DNA of 64,000 bases from Clostridium mediterraneense (GCF_900091705.1 NZ_LT594783.1:95541-159540), one strand, 5' to 3'. Counted from the first letter of the stretch, positions 18,479 through 28,847 are shown. A program made the numbers and translations. The notes: generated by a model from the letters alone, not told the origin.

Positions 18479-19210
18479 ATGAAAGTATTAAAATTTGATA
18501 TTGGAGGACAAAATGCATTTTTTAAAAATCCAGAGCTTAATATAGCTTTAGAAGTCACTTATGAACATATTCCTAAGACAACAATTTTAGGGATACTTGG
18601 AGCGATTATAGGATTAAAAGGAAGAATGCAAGAAAGAGAGCTTGGATATATAGAGTGGTGGAAAGAGCTAAAAGATGTAAAAGTTGCAATAGTACCTTTT
18701 CAATCTAAATTTAGAAAGTTTATTGATAAAAGTACTAATGCTACAGGATTTGCAAATAAGGATGGTATGAATCAAATAATAACAAGACAATATTTAGAGA
18801 ACCCTAAATGGACTATTTTTATACAGTCACAAAATATTAAAAAAGAATTATGGGATAAATTAGTTTCAAATTTAAAAGAGTATACTAGTGAATATCCTAT
18901 ATATTTAGGGCAAACATCACATAGAGCTATCATAGAAAATGTAGAGTTTATAGATATTGATATGATAGATAACTATGAAGAAATAGAGCATTGTGAGAGT
19001 ATACTTAAGTACTCTGATATATATGAAGTTGAAAATGAGAAATATGATGAAGCTAAAGATAGGATTTTTAAAAGAATAGATTATATGCCTATTGCTTTAA
19101 ATGAATTAAGTATGTATAAGATAGAAAAGTTTGTATTAACAAATTGCTATATTTCAGTGAATAATGGTATCTTTTGCAGATACAAAGATTTAATTATAAG
19201 CTTTATATAG
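18479..19210 (+). CDS. cas5b: Type I-B Cascade subunit Cas5
   Basis: 243 residues. The N-terminus FDIGGQNAFFKNPELNIALEVTY followed by PKTTILGILGAIIGLKG is the Cas5 RAMP-fold signature, in which a Pro/Thr-rich turn precedes a helix. A glycine-containing stretch (YPIYLGQTSHRAIIENVEF) follows near residue 140. Cas5 caps the 5 prime handle of the crRNA in Cascade. It is almost contiguous with cas7 (3 bases), suggesting translational coupling, and is followed after 66 bases by cas3. Confidence 0.9.
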   Translation: MKVLKFDIGGQNAFFKNPELNIALEVTYEHIPKTTILGILGAIIGLKGRMQERELGYIEWWKELKDVKVAIVPFQSKFRKFIDKSTNATGFANKDGMNQIITRQYLENPKWTIFIQSQNIKKELWDKLVSNLKEYTSEYPIYLGQTSHRAIIENVEFIDIDMIDNYEEIEHCESILKYSDIYEVENEKYDEAKDRIFKRIDYMPIALNELSMYKIEKFVLTNCYISVNNGIFCRYKDLIISFI

Positions 19211-19276
19211 AGTTTTAGTGTCAATAATTAATATATGATATTTAATTTATAGATAAATATAAAGGAGATATAGTAA

Positions 19277-21751
19277 ATGTATTTAAGTAGACCAGGTGAA
19301 AAATTAGAGGATCATGAAAATAGAGTAATAAAAAATTTTTCTATTTTAGAATCTAAAAAAGAAAGTAAAACTATACTAAAAAACTTATTAAATAGGATTT
19401 TAGAAGAAAATAAAATGCAAGAATATTATAGTATAGTGCAGAATTTAATAGAAGATATTATATCTATGCATGATTATGGAAAAAGAAATCCTTATTTTCA
19501 AGCTTACTTAGGAAATGAGGAATTTAAAAGTTATGATTATAATAAAGTGAATGAACAACATTCAATTATATCAGCCTATTATTTTTTAGAAAAATATAAA
19601 GCTTTAATTGATGAACATTTCAAAAAAACATTAAATAAAAATAAAAGAGAAATAAGAGCAGCATATAAAAAATTAATTTGTATATCTTCATTTATTATAG
19701 CTAAACATCATGGAGCTATTGATAAATGTAATGTTAAAGAGTTATTTGAAAAAATTGAAAATCTTAATATAGAATATGAAAAAGCTTTTTATTTAGGATT
19801 TAATAAACAAATTTTAGACTTCTATGAAGATATAATATATGAATTTAAAGATGAATTTAATTTAAGTATTTTTATAAAGTATATGTTCTCAGTTTTGGTT
19901 ACATGTGATTATATGGCAGTATATGAATTTAGTAATGGAAGAGAATTTAAATTAAATCTTATAGATGATATAAAAAAGAGTGAGTTCGTAAATAGATTTG
20001 AAAATAATAATATAGTTAAGGGAATTAGGGAATTTTCGAAGGGAAATATTAATTTAAATACTTTAAATAAATATAGATCTGAGATGTTTTTAGAAAGTGA
20101 AAAAAACTTAATTAAGAATTTAGATGAAAATTTATTTTATTTAGAAGCTCCGACTGGTTCAGGAAAAAGTATTACAAGTTTAAATCTTTCTTTAAATCTT
20201 ATAAATGATAAATATAATAAAATTTACTATATAGCTCCATTTATAAATATTATAGAACAAACTTATAAGGATGTTAAATCATTTATAAGTAATGATATTA
20301 AAGATGTGGCACTAATAAGCTCTAAGGAAGAAATTATAGTTAGTGATATAATTAAAGAGTTTAAAGATGAAGATGATAAAATAGATGATTTAGAAGAGTT
20401 ATATGAAAAAGATTATATGGACAACCTTTTTATTAATTATCCTTTTTCAGTTCTTAGTCATGTTAAGTTATTTGATATATTATTTTCTCCTAAAAGAAGA
20501 CATTCATTAATGATGAGTTTATTATCTAATAGTGTAATTATAATAGATGAACTTCAAAGCTATAGGAATAAATTATGGATACCAATAATTAATTTTTTAA
20601 AAAAGTATTCAGATATTCTTAATATAAAAGTTATTATGATGAGTGCAACTCTTCCTAAATTAGATGTACTTTTAGAAGAAAAGTATGAAATAAAAAATCT
20701 TATAGATAGAAGAGACTATTATTACGAATTTTTTAAAACTAGAGTAGATTCAGATTTCTCCTTGCTTGATAAGGAAAATACTCTTGATACTTTATATGAA
20801 AAGGTAGAGGAGATTTCAGGTGTTGAAGGAAAAGGAAGAATTCTTATAGGAACTATAAAAACTAAAACTTGTGATGAAATATATAATTATATGAAGAGAT
20901 ATAGAGATAAAGGATTTGAAGTTTATCAGATAAAGGGAAATACATCTAATGTAAAGAAGCAAAGTATAATTTCTAAATTAAAAAAGTTTAATGGTAATGA
21001 TAAATCAGATTATATATTAAAAAAAGTAATATTAGTAGCAACTCAGTGTGTTGAAGCTGGGGTTGATATAGATATGAATATTGGATTTAAAAATATAGCT
21101 ATATTTGATGCTGATGAACAATTTTGTGGAAGAATAGAAAGAAACTTTAGAAATAAGGGAAAGGTATACTTTTATAAAGTTGATGAGCAAGAAAAAGTAT
21201 ATGATGAAGACTATAGAATTATAAGAACTTTAGAGGATAAAGAGTGTAGAGAAAGATTTGAAACTAAAGAATTTGATAAACTGTACGAAGAAATTTATAT
21301 AAGTTTAAAAAAGAAGGAAATAAAAAATTATAATGAATTAAAAAAGTTATTAAGAGAATTAAATTTTATTAAGGTTTATAATAATATGAAACTTATAACA
21401 CAAGAGCTTAAAAAAGATTTATTAATTAAATGTAGATATAAATATAAAGAAAGTGGAGAGGTTGTCGACTCTGCTGAGCTTATAGAAGAATATATAAAAA
21501 TAAAAGAAGATAAAAAAATATCATATGCAGAAAAACAAATAAAATTAAGTAAATTTAGAAAAGCTTTTGATCCATTTATATATTCAATAAATTTATATGA
21601 TATTGATAAAGTAGATGTGATAGATAGAATATCTAATTGGAACATAGTTGAAAATGCTTATGGCTATTTTGATTTAGATGAAAATGGGTGTGTAACAGAG
21701 GATAGTGAATTAAATTTAGAAGCACTTTTTTCAAATAGTGATATATTTTAA
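19277..21751 (+). CDS. cas3: CRISPR nuclease-helicase Cas3 (HD plus DExH)
   Basis: 824 residues. The N-terminal HD nuclease has EDHENRV (His13), SMHDYGK (His65-Asp66) and AKHHG near 142. The superfamily 2 helicase follows: Walker A PTGSGKS near 293, Walker B IIDELQS near 422 (the DEIQ/DELQ form usual in Cas3 of I-B), motif III MSATLP near 454, motif V VATQCVEAGVDID and motif VI QFCGRIERNFRN near 614. Cascade recruits it to unwind and degrade the target strand. All key residues are present, so it looks active. It has its own AAAGGAGAT site. Its stop is 139 bases before the first repeat. Confidence 0.95.
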   Translation: MYLSRPGEKLEDHENRVIKNFSILESKKESKTILKNLLNRILEENKMQEYYSIVQNLIEDIISMHDYGKRNPYFQAYLGNEEFKSYDYNKVNEQHSIISAYYFLEKYKALIDEHFKKTLNKNKREIRAAYKKLICISSFIIAKHHGAIDKCNVKELFEKIENLNIEYEKAFYLGFNKQILDFYEDIIYEFKDEFNLSIFIKYMFSVLVTCDYMAVYEFSNGREFKLNLIDDIKKSEFVNRFENNNIVKGIREFSKGNINLNTLNKYRSEMFLESEKNLIKNLDENLFYLEAPTGSGKSITSLNLSLNLINDKYNKIYYIAPFINIIEQTYKDVKSFISNDIKDVALISSKEEIIVSDIIKEFKDEDDKIDDLEELYEKDYMDNLFINYPFSVLSHVKLFDILFSPKRRHSLMMSLLSNSVIIIDELQSYRNKLWIPIINFLKKYSDILNIKVIMMSATLPKLDVLLEEKYEIKNLIDRRDYYYEFFKTRVDSDFSLLDKENTLDTLYEKVEEISGVEGKGRILIGTIKTKTCDEIYNYMKRYRDKGFEVYQIKGNTSNVKKQSIISKLKKFNGNDKSDYILKKVILVATQCVEAGVDIDMNIGFKNIAIFDADEQFCGRIERNFRNKGKVYFYKVDEQEKVYDEDYRIIRTLEDKECRERFETKEFDKLYEEIYISLKKKEIKNYNELKKLLRELNFIKVYNNMKLITQELKKDLLIKCRYKYKESGEVVDSAELIEEYIKIKEDKKISYAEKQIKLSKFRKAFDPFIYSINLYDIDKVDVIDRISNWNIVENAYGYFDLDENGCVTEDSELNLEALFSNSDIF

Positions 21752-21890
21752 ATTTACCAGGTGATTTCTAAAAAGTATTGAAAATACTAGGTTCTTTAAA
21801 ATGATGTATCGCTGGTAAAAAATTTGAGAAGTTAAGTAAATAAGCTGTTTAGAGTATATATTAATTTTCACAGATGGCTATTTTACTATT
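21752..21890 (+). promoter_or_regulatory. CRISPR leader with nested inverted repeats
   Basis: 139 bases between the cas3 stop and the first repeat. An outer inverted repeat pairs TTTACCAG (21753-21760) with CTGGTAAA (21812-21819). Inside it AGTATT-GAA-AATACT (21774-21788) forms a hairpin. TATATT near 21856 is a possible -10 of the array promoter. Leader assignment rests on the degenerate repeat lying at the opposite end of the array, and on the lack of any other gene here. Confidence 0.75.
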
Positions 21891-24800
21891 GTTAATCATT
21901 AATATGAGATATTTTATAAGTTAACTTTTTTATTTTTTTTACAAGTTCTTTTTGTCGTTAATCATTAATATGAGATATTTTATAAGCATTTAGAAAGACC
22001 TGCTGCAATATAACTAGCTGCGTTAATCATTAATATGAGATATTTTATAAGACTATAGAAAACAATGTTATAGAAGCTAAAATTAAGTTAATCATTAATA
22101 TGAGATATTTTATAAGATTGATGGTTCTCTTAATATAAGAAAGAATAAACAGTTAATCATTAATATGAGATATTTTATAAGTTAAGTAACATTTTTCTTA
22201 ATTCTGATGTTTTTAGAGTTAATCATTAATATGAGATATTTTATAAGATAATATTATAAAGTAAATTAATAGGGGTGATTGAAGTTAATCATTAATATGA
22301 GATATTTTATAAGACACTTTTTTAAAAAATAATTTGTTTTTAATTTAAGTTAATCATTAATATGAGATATTTTATAAGGCGAACCAAACAGATCCTCTTA
22401 TTAATTTTTCTTTAGTTAATCATTAATATGAGATATTTTATAAGTTATATTTATGTTTTACATACCTACTTCTCTTTATATGTTAATCATTAATATGAGA
22501 TATTTTATAAGAACTCTTTGCTCTTTCTTCTATTAACTTTAATCATAGTTAATCATTAATATGAGATATTTTATAAGTTACCAGTTTTAAAGTTTTCATA
22601 ATTTTGCTTTGTTAATCATTAATATGAGATATTTTATAAGATATTTAAAATAATAGAAGAGGTATTAAGTAATACGTTAATCATTAATATGAGATATTTT
22701 ATAAGCTATAATAAATAAATTGAAAAGTTAGGAGTATCTATGTTAATCATTAATATGAGATATTTTATAAGCCTCCTAATATTATTATAAACTCAAGTCC
22801 AAGGACTGTTAATCATTAATATGAGATATTTTATAAGGGTTATGATGCAATTCTTACAGGAGTACAAGGAGAAGTTAATCATTAATATGAGATATTTTAT
22901 AAGTTAGGATTCCAAGTTCCAACTTGTCCAAAAATACTTCGTTAATCATTAATATGAGATATTTTATAAGCCACTAAATCTTTGCCATTGATTTGGTATT
23001 GCATTAGTTAATCATTAATATGAGATATTTTATAAGGATTTATTTGAACTTAATAATGATAATAAACCAGAGTTAATCATTAATATGAGATATTTTATAA
23101 GACGACTTAAAATACCTTTTTTCTATGCTAAGACAACGTTAATCATTAATATGAGATATTTTATAAGTGCATTAGTAGGACTATATGTAAAAAAGACAAG
23201 TCGTTAATCATTAATATGAGATATTTTATAAGCTTATATCACAAGGTAATGATTTTAATTTTAATTGGGTTAATCATTAATATGAGATATTTTATAAGCT
23301 ATTAAAATTTGTTATTAACACAACTATACCCCGTTAATCATTAATATGAGATATTTTATAAGGAATCAATTATAGTAATAATATCCCCTAACTCATATGT
23401 TAATCATTAATATGAGATATTTTATAAGATTGCATTATACTTTTTATTTCCATCAATTTCAAAGTTAATCATTAATATGAGATATTTTATAAGAAAAATT
23501 GTAAATAAAAAAGATTTTGTAAGATGTCTGTTAATCATTAATATGAGATATTTTATAAGCCTGAAATGGGTAAATGTATTGAAATAAGTGATAGGTTAAT
23601 CATTAATATGAGATATTTTATAAGCATTATAGTTCAAGGTGAGGAAGAAACATATAAAATGTTAATCATTAATATGAGATATTTTATAAGTAATCAGCTA
23701 TGTCAAGGACTTCTTCAAGCTTCTGGTTAATCATTAATATGAGATATTTTATAAGCAAAGAACAAGGTGGGACAGATGAAAATGATTTAATGTTAATCAT
23801 TAATATGAGATATTTTATAAGAAAATTATATCTGTTACTACTCTTCCAGTTTTCTTTGTTAATCATTAATATGAGATATTTTATAAGTTAGGAACTAAAG
23901 AAGTTAAATAACTTGATTCTTCTGTTAATCATTAATATGAGATATTTTATAAGTTTGTATTGAAAAATGAATATAATCTTTGAATTATTGTTAATCATTA
24001 ATATGAGATATTTTATAAGGCAAATGCATAGAATGAACCAAAATCTTTAAAGTCGTTAATCATTAATATGAGATATTTTATAAGAATATCCATATTAAAG
24101 GAACTAAAATAATATCTAAGTTAATCATTAATATGAGATATTTTATAAGTCTATTTTAAATCTTCTTCTTTCTACTCCATCTTGTTAATCATTAATATGA
24201 GATATTTTATAAGAATCGTGCTTCTTTTAGTTTTTTTATTAGCTGTTCGTTAATCATTAATATGAGATATTTTATAAGATGTCTCCAACAGCACAGATGA
24301 TGGTACATAATGTAGTTAATCATTAATATGAGATATTTTATAAGGGAATTAATTCTTGATAAAGAAGAAAATCCCGAGGGTTAATCATTAATATGAGATA
24401 TTTTATAAGAGAAGTGAGTAACGAATAAATTCTAAAGTACCTTTGTTAATCATTAATATGAGATATTTTATAAGTGGACAAGTTGGATTTTATAAAGATA
24501 AAAAACTTGGGTTAATCATTAATATGAGATATTTTATAAGCCTCCTAATATTATTATAAACTCAAGTCCAAGGACTGTTAATCATTAATATGAGATATTT
24601 TATAAGTTTCCAACATATAGGACTGGCACTTCAATTATAAATGTTAATCATTAATATGAGATATTTTATAAGAATAATATATTAGGAGTAGTAAAGGTAT
24701 AAGCAGGGTTAATCATTAATATGAGATATTTTATAAGTTATTTCTCCTAGCAGAATATAAAAGCCCAATAGGGTTAATCATTAATATGAGATATTTTATA

Positions 24801-26777
24801 AGATATTTTTTATGCACATAGCCCCATAAAGCTATGTGTGTTAATCATTAATATGAGATATTTTATAAGACATTTTTTGTTTTTAAAATTGTATCGTAAT
24901 ATAAAGTTAATCATTAATATGAGATATTTTATAAGTCTCTTAATAAATTCTTATGATATCTTATAAAATTTGTTAATCATTAATATGAGATATTTTATAA
25001 GTGGTAATAACAATAATTTATGCTACGAGATAGATGCGTTAATCATTAATATGAGATATTTTATAAGTCTGTATATAATATAGTTGTTCCATCTCTAAAA
25101 CCGTTAATCATTAATATGAGATATTTTATAAGGCTATAGTTATCCTTCCTTGCTTTAAGCACTCTTGAGTTAATCATTAATATGAGATATTTTATAAGTA
25201 CTCCTATGGATTGGGATGATGATGGTGATTGCGGTTAATCATTAATATGAGATATTTTATAAGTTTTATACCAATAGTTTAATCTACCAGTTAATATATG
25301 TTAATCATTAATATGAGATATTTTATAAGTTTAAAAAATGGTTATATAAGCAGCGATAAACTGGAGTTAATCATTAATATGAGATATTTTATAAGTCTAC
25401 TTTAATTTCTTTTGGAGATAGATCTGTATTAGTTAATCATTAATATGAGATATTTTATAAGTATAGTTTGATTTTAGCAAGAACAGGAAAGAGTTTAGTT
25501 AATCATTAATATGAGATATTTTATAAGTAGGCTAAAATAGGGTCTATCTTGGTGAATTCTTTCGTTAATCATTAATATGAGATATTTTATAAGTTTTCAA
25601 AGGAATGCCTTCTGTCTAATTTTGTAATGTTAATCATTAATATGAGATATTTTATAAGCCTTTTAAATACATATTGAATGACCTCCATTTACTTTGTTAA
25701 TCATTAATATGAGATATTTTATAAGCAAAAGTCAGTTTCTAAACACTTCTTATTATCTTTGTTAATCATTAATATGAGATATTTTATAAGAGTCAAGTCT
25801 TTATGCGTGTTGATAAGGTTTTGAGGTTAATCATTAATATGAGATATTTTATAAGGAGCTTTGCAAAAGGATATGGAGTGAGAATGTTAGGGTTAATCAT
25901 TAATATGAGATATTTTATAAGAAGTATTTATTTCTGTTTATCTACTGGACTTACTAGAGTTAATCATTAATATGAGATATTTTATAAGAATAGAGAGTTA
26001 CAAGTATAGAATAGCCGATTTAAAGTTAATCATTAATATGAGATATTTTATAAGATTAGAAGAATTATATGTAATAATTGAGAAAAGAGAGTTAATCATT
26101 AATATGAGATATTTTATAAGCAGGCTTTCAACGAATTTTTAAAACTTAGATATAAAGGTTAATCATTAATATGAGATATTTTATAAGAATTTTTAAGGTG
26201 GAGGAATAAAAATGAAAAATAAAGTTAATCATTAATATGAGATATTTTATAAGAAAGATATATTCCAATCGCTTGTTTCAGCTGGAGTGTTAATCATTAA
26301 TATGAGATATTTTATAAGGGATTAAATCCTATAGAGGCTAATATTGAATTTGAGTTAATCATTAATATGAGATATTTTATAAGAATTTTAAATACATTCT
26401 TTTTCTATCCATTTTTATTGTTAATCATTAATATGAGATATTTTATAAGCTAAACTATAACAAAAATTAGCTTGTGTTTTACCGTGTTAATCATTAATAT
26501 GAGATATTTTATAAGATGATTATATATCTAGGTTTAATAGTATAATAAAATGTTAATCATTAATATGAGATATTTTATAAGTTTACCTCTTCGTCTGTTA
26601 AAATTATTTCCCTGTGGTTAATCATTAATATGAGATATTTTATAAGTCAACAATATTTAAATTAGTTTTATTAGGCAGCATAGTTAATCATTAATATGAG
26701 ATATTTTATAAGTCTTCTACAAGCTTATCTTGTTCATCCCACCTTTTGTTAATCATTAATATGAAATATTTTATATA
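21891..26777 (+). CRISPR. Type I-B CRISPR array: 75 repeats of 30 nt, 74 spacers
   Basis: I counted 75 repeat starts from 21891 to 26748. The 30-base unit begins GTTAATCATTAATATGAG and ends ATATTTTATAAG. Start-to-start distance is 65-67, so spacers are about 35-37 bases. I read the first 74 copies as identical. The last (26748-26777) has G to A at position 18 and TA in place of the final AG, which marks the leader-distal end and sets transcription left to right. One 36-base spacer occurs twice (22772-22807 and 24541-24576). Frames seen across the array on both strands are not genes. Confidence 0.98.
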
Positions 26778-26884
26778 TTGATTAAAAATTTTTATAAGAA
26801 TATAAGCTATCTTTTAAAATTAACTTAAATTAGAATATAAGATTTTAATAAGTATAAATATATTATTATATGTTAAGACTTAAG
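26778..26884. other. AT-rich stretch after the array
   Basis: No ORF. It includes TTTTTATAAGAATATAAG-like fragments that recall the repeat's 3 prime end, but too weakly to call. Confidence 0.3.
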
Positions 26885-26968
26885 AATAATAATTAATATA
26901 TAATATTTTATAAAATGGAATCAAAGTTTATTGTTACAGTTAATAGTTAATATTTAATATTTTAGAAA
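26885..26968 (+). repeat. Two degenerate CRISPR repeats flanking a 24-base pseudo-spacer
   Basis: Aligned without gaps to the 30-base repeat, 26885-26914 matches at 23 positions and 26939-26968 at 23 positions. The second begins GTTAAT exactly like a true repeat. Between them lie 24 bases, shorter than any real spacer. A terminator hairpin follows at once. They may be relics of an older array end or a separate crRNA-like element. AT-rich background lowers the significance, but two aligned copies next to the array are unlikely to be chance. Confidence 0.6.
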
Positions 26969-26992
26969 TTATATTTATATAATTTCTTTTTT
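26964..26992 (+). terminator. Terminator of the array transcript
   Basis: AGAAATTATAT and ATATAATTTCT pair (11 bases, short loop), followed by TTTTTT. It separates array transcription from cas4. A very similar hairpin lies at 29518-29552. Confidence 0.85.
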
Positions 26993-27051
26993 TATGTATA
27001 AAAATAATTAACTTAGTTAAAATTTAGATATATGTATATTTAGGAGGGATT

Positions 27052-27546
27052 ATGGAGGTAAATGGTACATTAATTAATTATTTTTTTCATTGTAAGAAAC
27101 AATGTTGGTTACATGGAAATAGAGTTAATTTAGAAAGTAATAGTGAAGATGTTAAGATAGGTAAAGCTTTACATGAAGTTAATAAGGAAAAATATAAAAA
27201 TACTGAATTAAAGATTGATAATATAAGAGTAGATAAGCTTACTAGTAAATATTTAGTTGAAGTAAAAAAATCTGATTCTGATTATGACGCTGTTAAGTGG
27301 CAAGTTTTATTTTATCTTAAAAAATTAAGGGAAAAAGGAATTGAAAGAAAAGGGAAAATAGAATTTATAGAAAAAAACAAAAAGGACAAAAAAGTTTATT
27401 ATGAAGAATTAACTGAGTTAGAAAATAAAAAACTTGAGGAGATAATAGAGAATATAAAGTATCTATTAAGTAAAGAAGAGCCTCCAATAGTTAGTTTTGA
27501 AAATAAGTGTAAGAAATGTTCTTACTATGAATATTGTTATATATAA
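27052..27546 (+). CDS. cas4: CRISPR adaptation exonuclease Cas4
   Basis: 164 residues, typical for stand-alone Cas4. RecB-like nuclease residues are visible: GKALHE (His41), KIDNI (Asp56), VEVKKS (Glu70, Lys72) and the Q of VKWQVLFYL (Gln84). An iron-sulfur cluster is likely held by an N-terminal Cys (Cys14 or Cys18 in HCKKQCW) and CKKCSYYEYC (Cys153, 156, 162). Cas4 trims prespacers and selects PAM-proximal ends with Cas1-Cas2. The start ATG follows AGGAGGG. It is the first gene of the adaptation operon and lies downstream of the array. Confidence 0.95.
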   Translation: MEVNGTLINYFFHCKKQCWLHGNRVNLESNSEDVKIGKALHEVNKEKYKNTELKIDNIRVDKLTSKYLVEVKKSDSDYDAVKWQVLFYLKKLREKGIERKGKIEFIEKNKKDKKVYYEELTELENKKLEEIIENIKYLLSKEEPPIVSFENKCKKCSYYEYCYI

Positions 27547-27558
27547 AGGGGGAAATAT

Positions 27559-28554
27559 ATGGGACGTACAAAATATTTAATGTCTATGGGTGAATTAAGT
27601 AGAAAAGATAATTCTTTATGTTTTAGAGTTAATGGAAGAAATAAATATATACCAGTTGAAAATACTTCTGAAATTTATTGTTTAAATGAAATATCTTTAA
27701 ATACTAAACTTCTAGATTTCTTATCAAGAAATGAAATTGTACTTCATATGTTTAATTATTATGGAAATTATAGTGGTACATTTTATCCAAAAGAAAAATT
27801 AAGTAGTGGAAGATTACTTGTTAAACAAGTAAGTAGATATAATAATGATAGAATAAATATAGCAAAAATTTTTGTACAAGGTATAGCTAATAATATTTAC
27901 GAAGTTTTATATCATTATTATAAACATAAGAAGGATGTAAAGGATACTATAGATTGGATTAAAAAATATTTTAATTTAAAAATAAAAAAAATAGATAGTA
28001 TAAATCAATTATTACAACTTGAGGGTGAGCTTTGGCAAAGATTTTATAGTGAGTTTAGAAATATATTACCAGAAGATTTTGTAATGAATAAAAGAGTAAA
28101 AAGACCACCAGATAATCCTATAAATGCATTAATTTCATTTGGGAATTCCTTATTATACACAAGAACTGTAACAGCTATATATAATACTCATCTAGATCAG
28201 AGAATTAGTTATTTGCATGAACCATCAGAAGGAAGATTTTCTCTAAGTTTAGATATAAGTGAAGTATTTAAGCCTATTATAGTATATAAAGCTATTTTTG
28301 ATTTAGTTAATAATAAGAGATTGAAGGTGGATAAGCATTTTGAAAAAAGTGTGAATTATTGTATTTTAAATGAAGAAGGAAGAAAGATATTTATAGAAGA
28401 ATTTGAAAAGAGAATGGATAGTGTCTTTGAACATAGCAAATTAAAAAGAAAAATTACTTATAGAACAGCTTTAAAATTAGAGTGTTATAAATTAATAAAA
28501 TATATCCTAGAGGATAAAGAATTTAAGGCATTTTCTATAAAGGAGAAAGTATAA
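27559..28554 (+). CDS. cas1: CRISPR integrase Cas1
   Basis: 331 residues. The metal-binding triad is visible: Glu in QLEGELWQ (about 155-157), His in YLHEPSEG (220) and Asp in LSLDISEVFKP (232). The N-terminal beta domain (MGELSRKDNSLCFRV...IPVENTSEIYCL) matches the I-B family. It integrates new spacers at the leader end of the array. The ribosome binding site is AAAGGGGGAA. It lies 12 bases after cas4 and overlaps cas2 by one base. All catalytic residues are intact, in keeping with a long, clean array. Confidence 0.97.
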   Translation: MGRTKYLMSMGELSRKDNSLCFRVNGRNKYIPVENTSEIYCLNEISLNTKLLDFLSRNEIVLHMFNYYGNYSGTFYPKEKLSSGRLLVKQVSRYNNDRINIAKIFVQGIANNIYEVLYHYYKHKKDVKDTIDWIKKYFNLKIKKIDSINQLLQLEGELWQRFYSEFRNILPEDFVMNKRVKRPPDNPINALISFGNSLLYTRTVTAIYNTHLDQRISYLHEPSEGRFSLSLDISEVFKPIIVYKAIFDLVNNKRLKVDKHFEKSVNYCILNEEGRKIFIEEFEKRMDSVFEHSKLKRKITYRTALKLECYKLIKYILEDKEFKAFSIKEKV

Positions 28555-28844
28555 TGTCTAAAAAGAATATAAATTATAATTATGCATTTGTTTTTTATGA
28601 TGTTAATATTAAAAGATGTAATAAGGTCTTTAAGATATGTAAAAAATATTTAAATCATTATCAAAAGTCAGTTTTTAGGGGGAGTATAACTCCCTCAGAT
28701 ATTATAAATTTTAGGAAAGAATTAAATAAGATAATAGATAAAAAAGAAGATTTTATATGTATAGTAAAGCTTATAAATGGTAAAGTTTTTGGGGAAGAAG
28801 TGCTGGGAAATAAGGAAAGTAAATCAGAAGATTTAATATTATAA
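28554..28844 (+). CDS. cas2: CRISPR adaptation protein Cas2
   Basis: 96 residues with the Cas2 ferredoxin fold: first strand YAFVFYDVN carrying the conserved Asp, helix RCNKVFKICKKYL, strand SVFRGSIT and helix DIINFRKELNKII, then FICIVKL. It forms the central dimer of the Cas1-Cas2 integrase. The ATG shares its A with the cas1 stop (TAATG), so translation is coupled. It is the last cas gene. A repeat-like sequence begins four bases after its stop. Confidence 0.95.
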   Translation: MSKKNINYNYAFVFYDVNIKRCNKVFKICKKYLNHYQKSVFRGSITPSDIINFRKELNKIIDKKEDFICIVKLINGKVFGEEVLGNKESKSEDLIL

Positions 28845-28847
28845 AAA

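Noticed and set aside
23684..23891. Open frames of about 60 codons on both strands inside the CRISPR array
   Set aside because: They consist of repeat and spacer sequence (the repeated phrase LIINMRYFIS comes from the repeat) and have no start signals.
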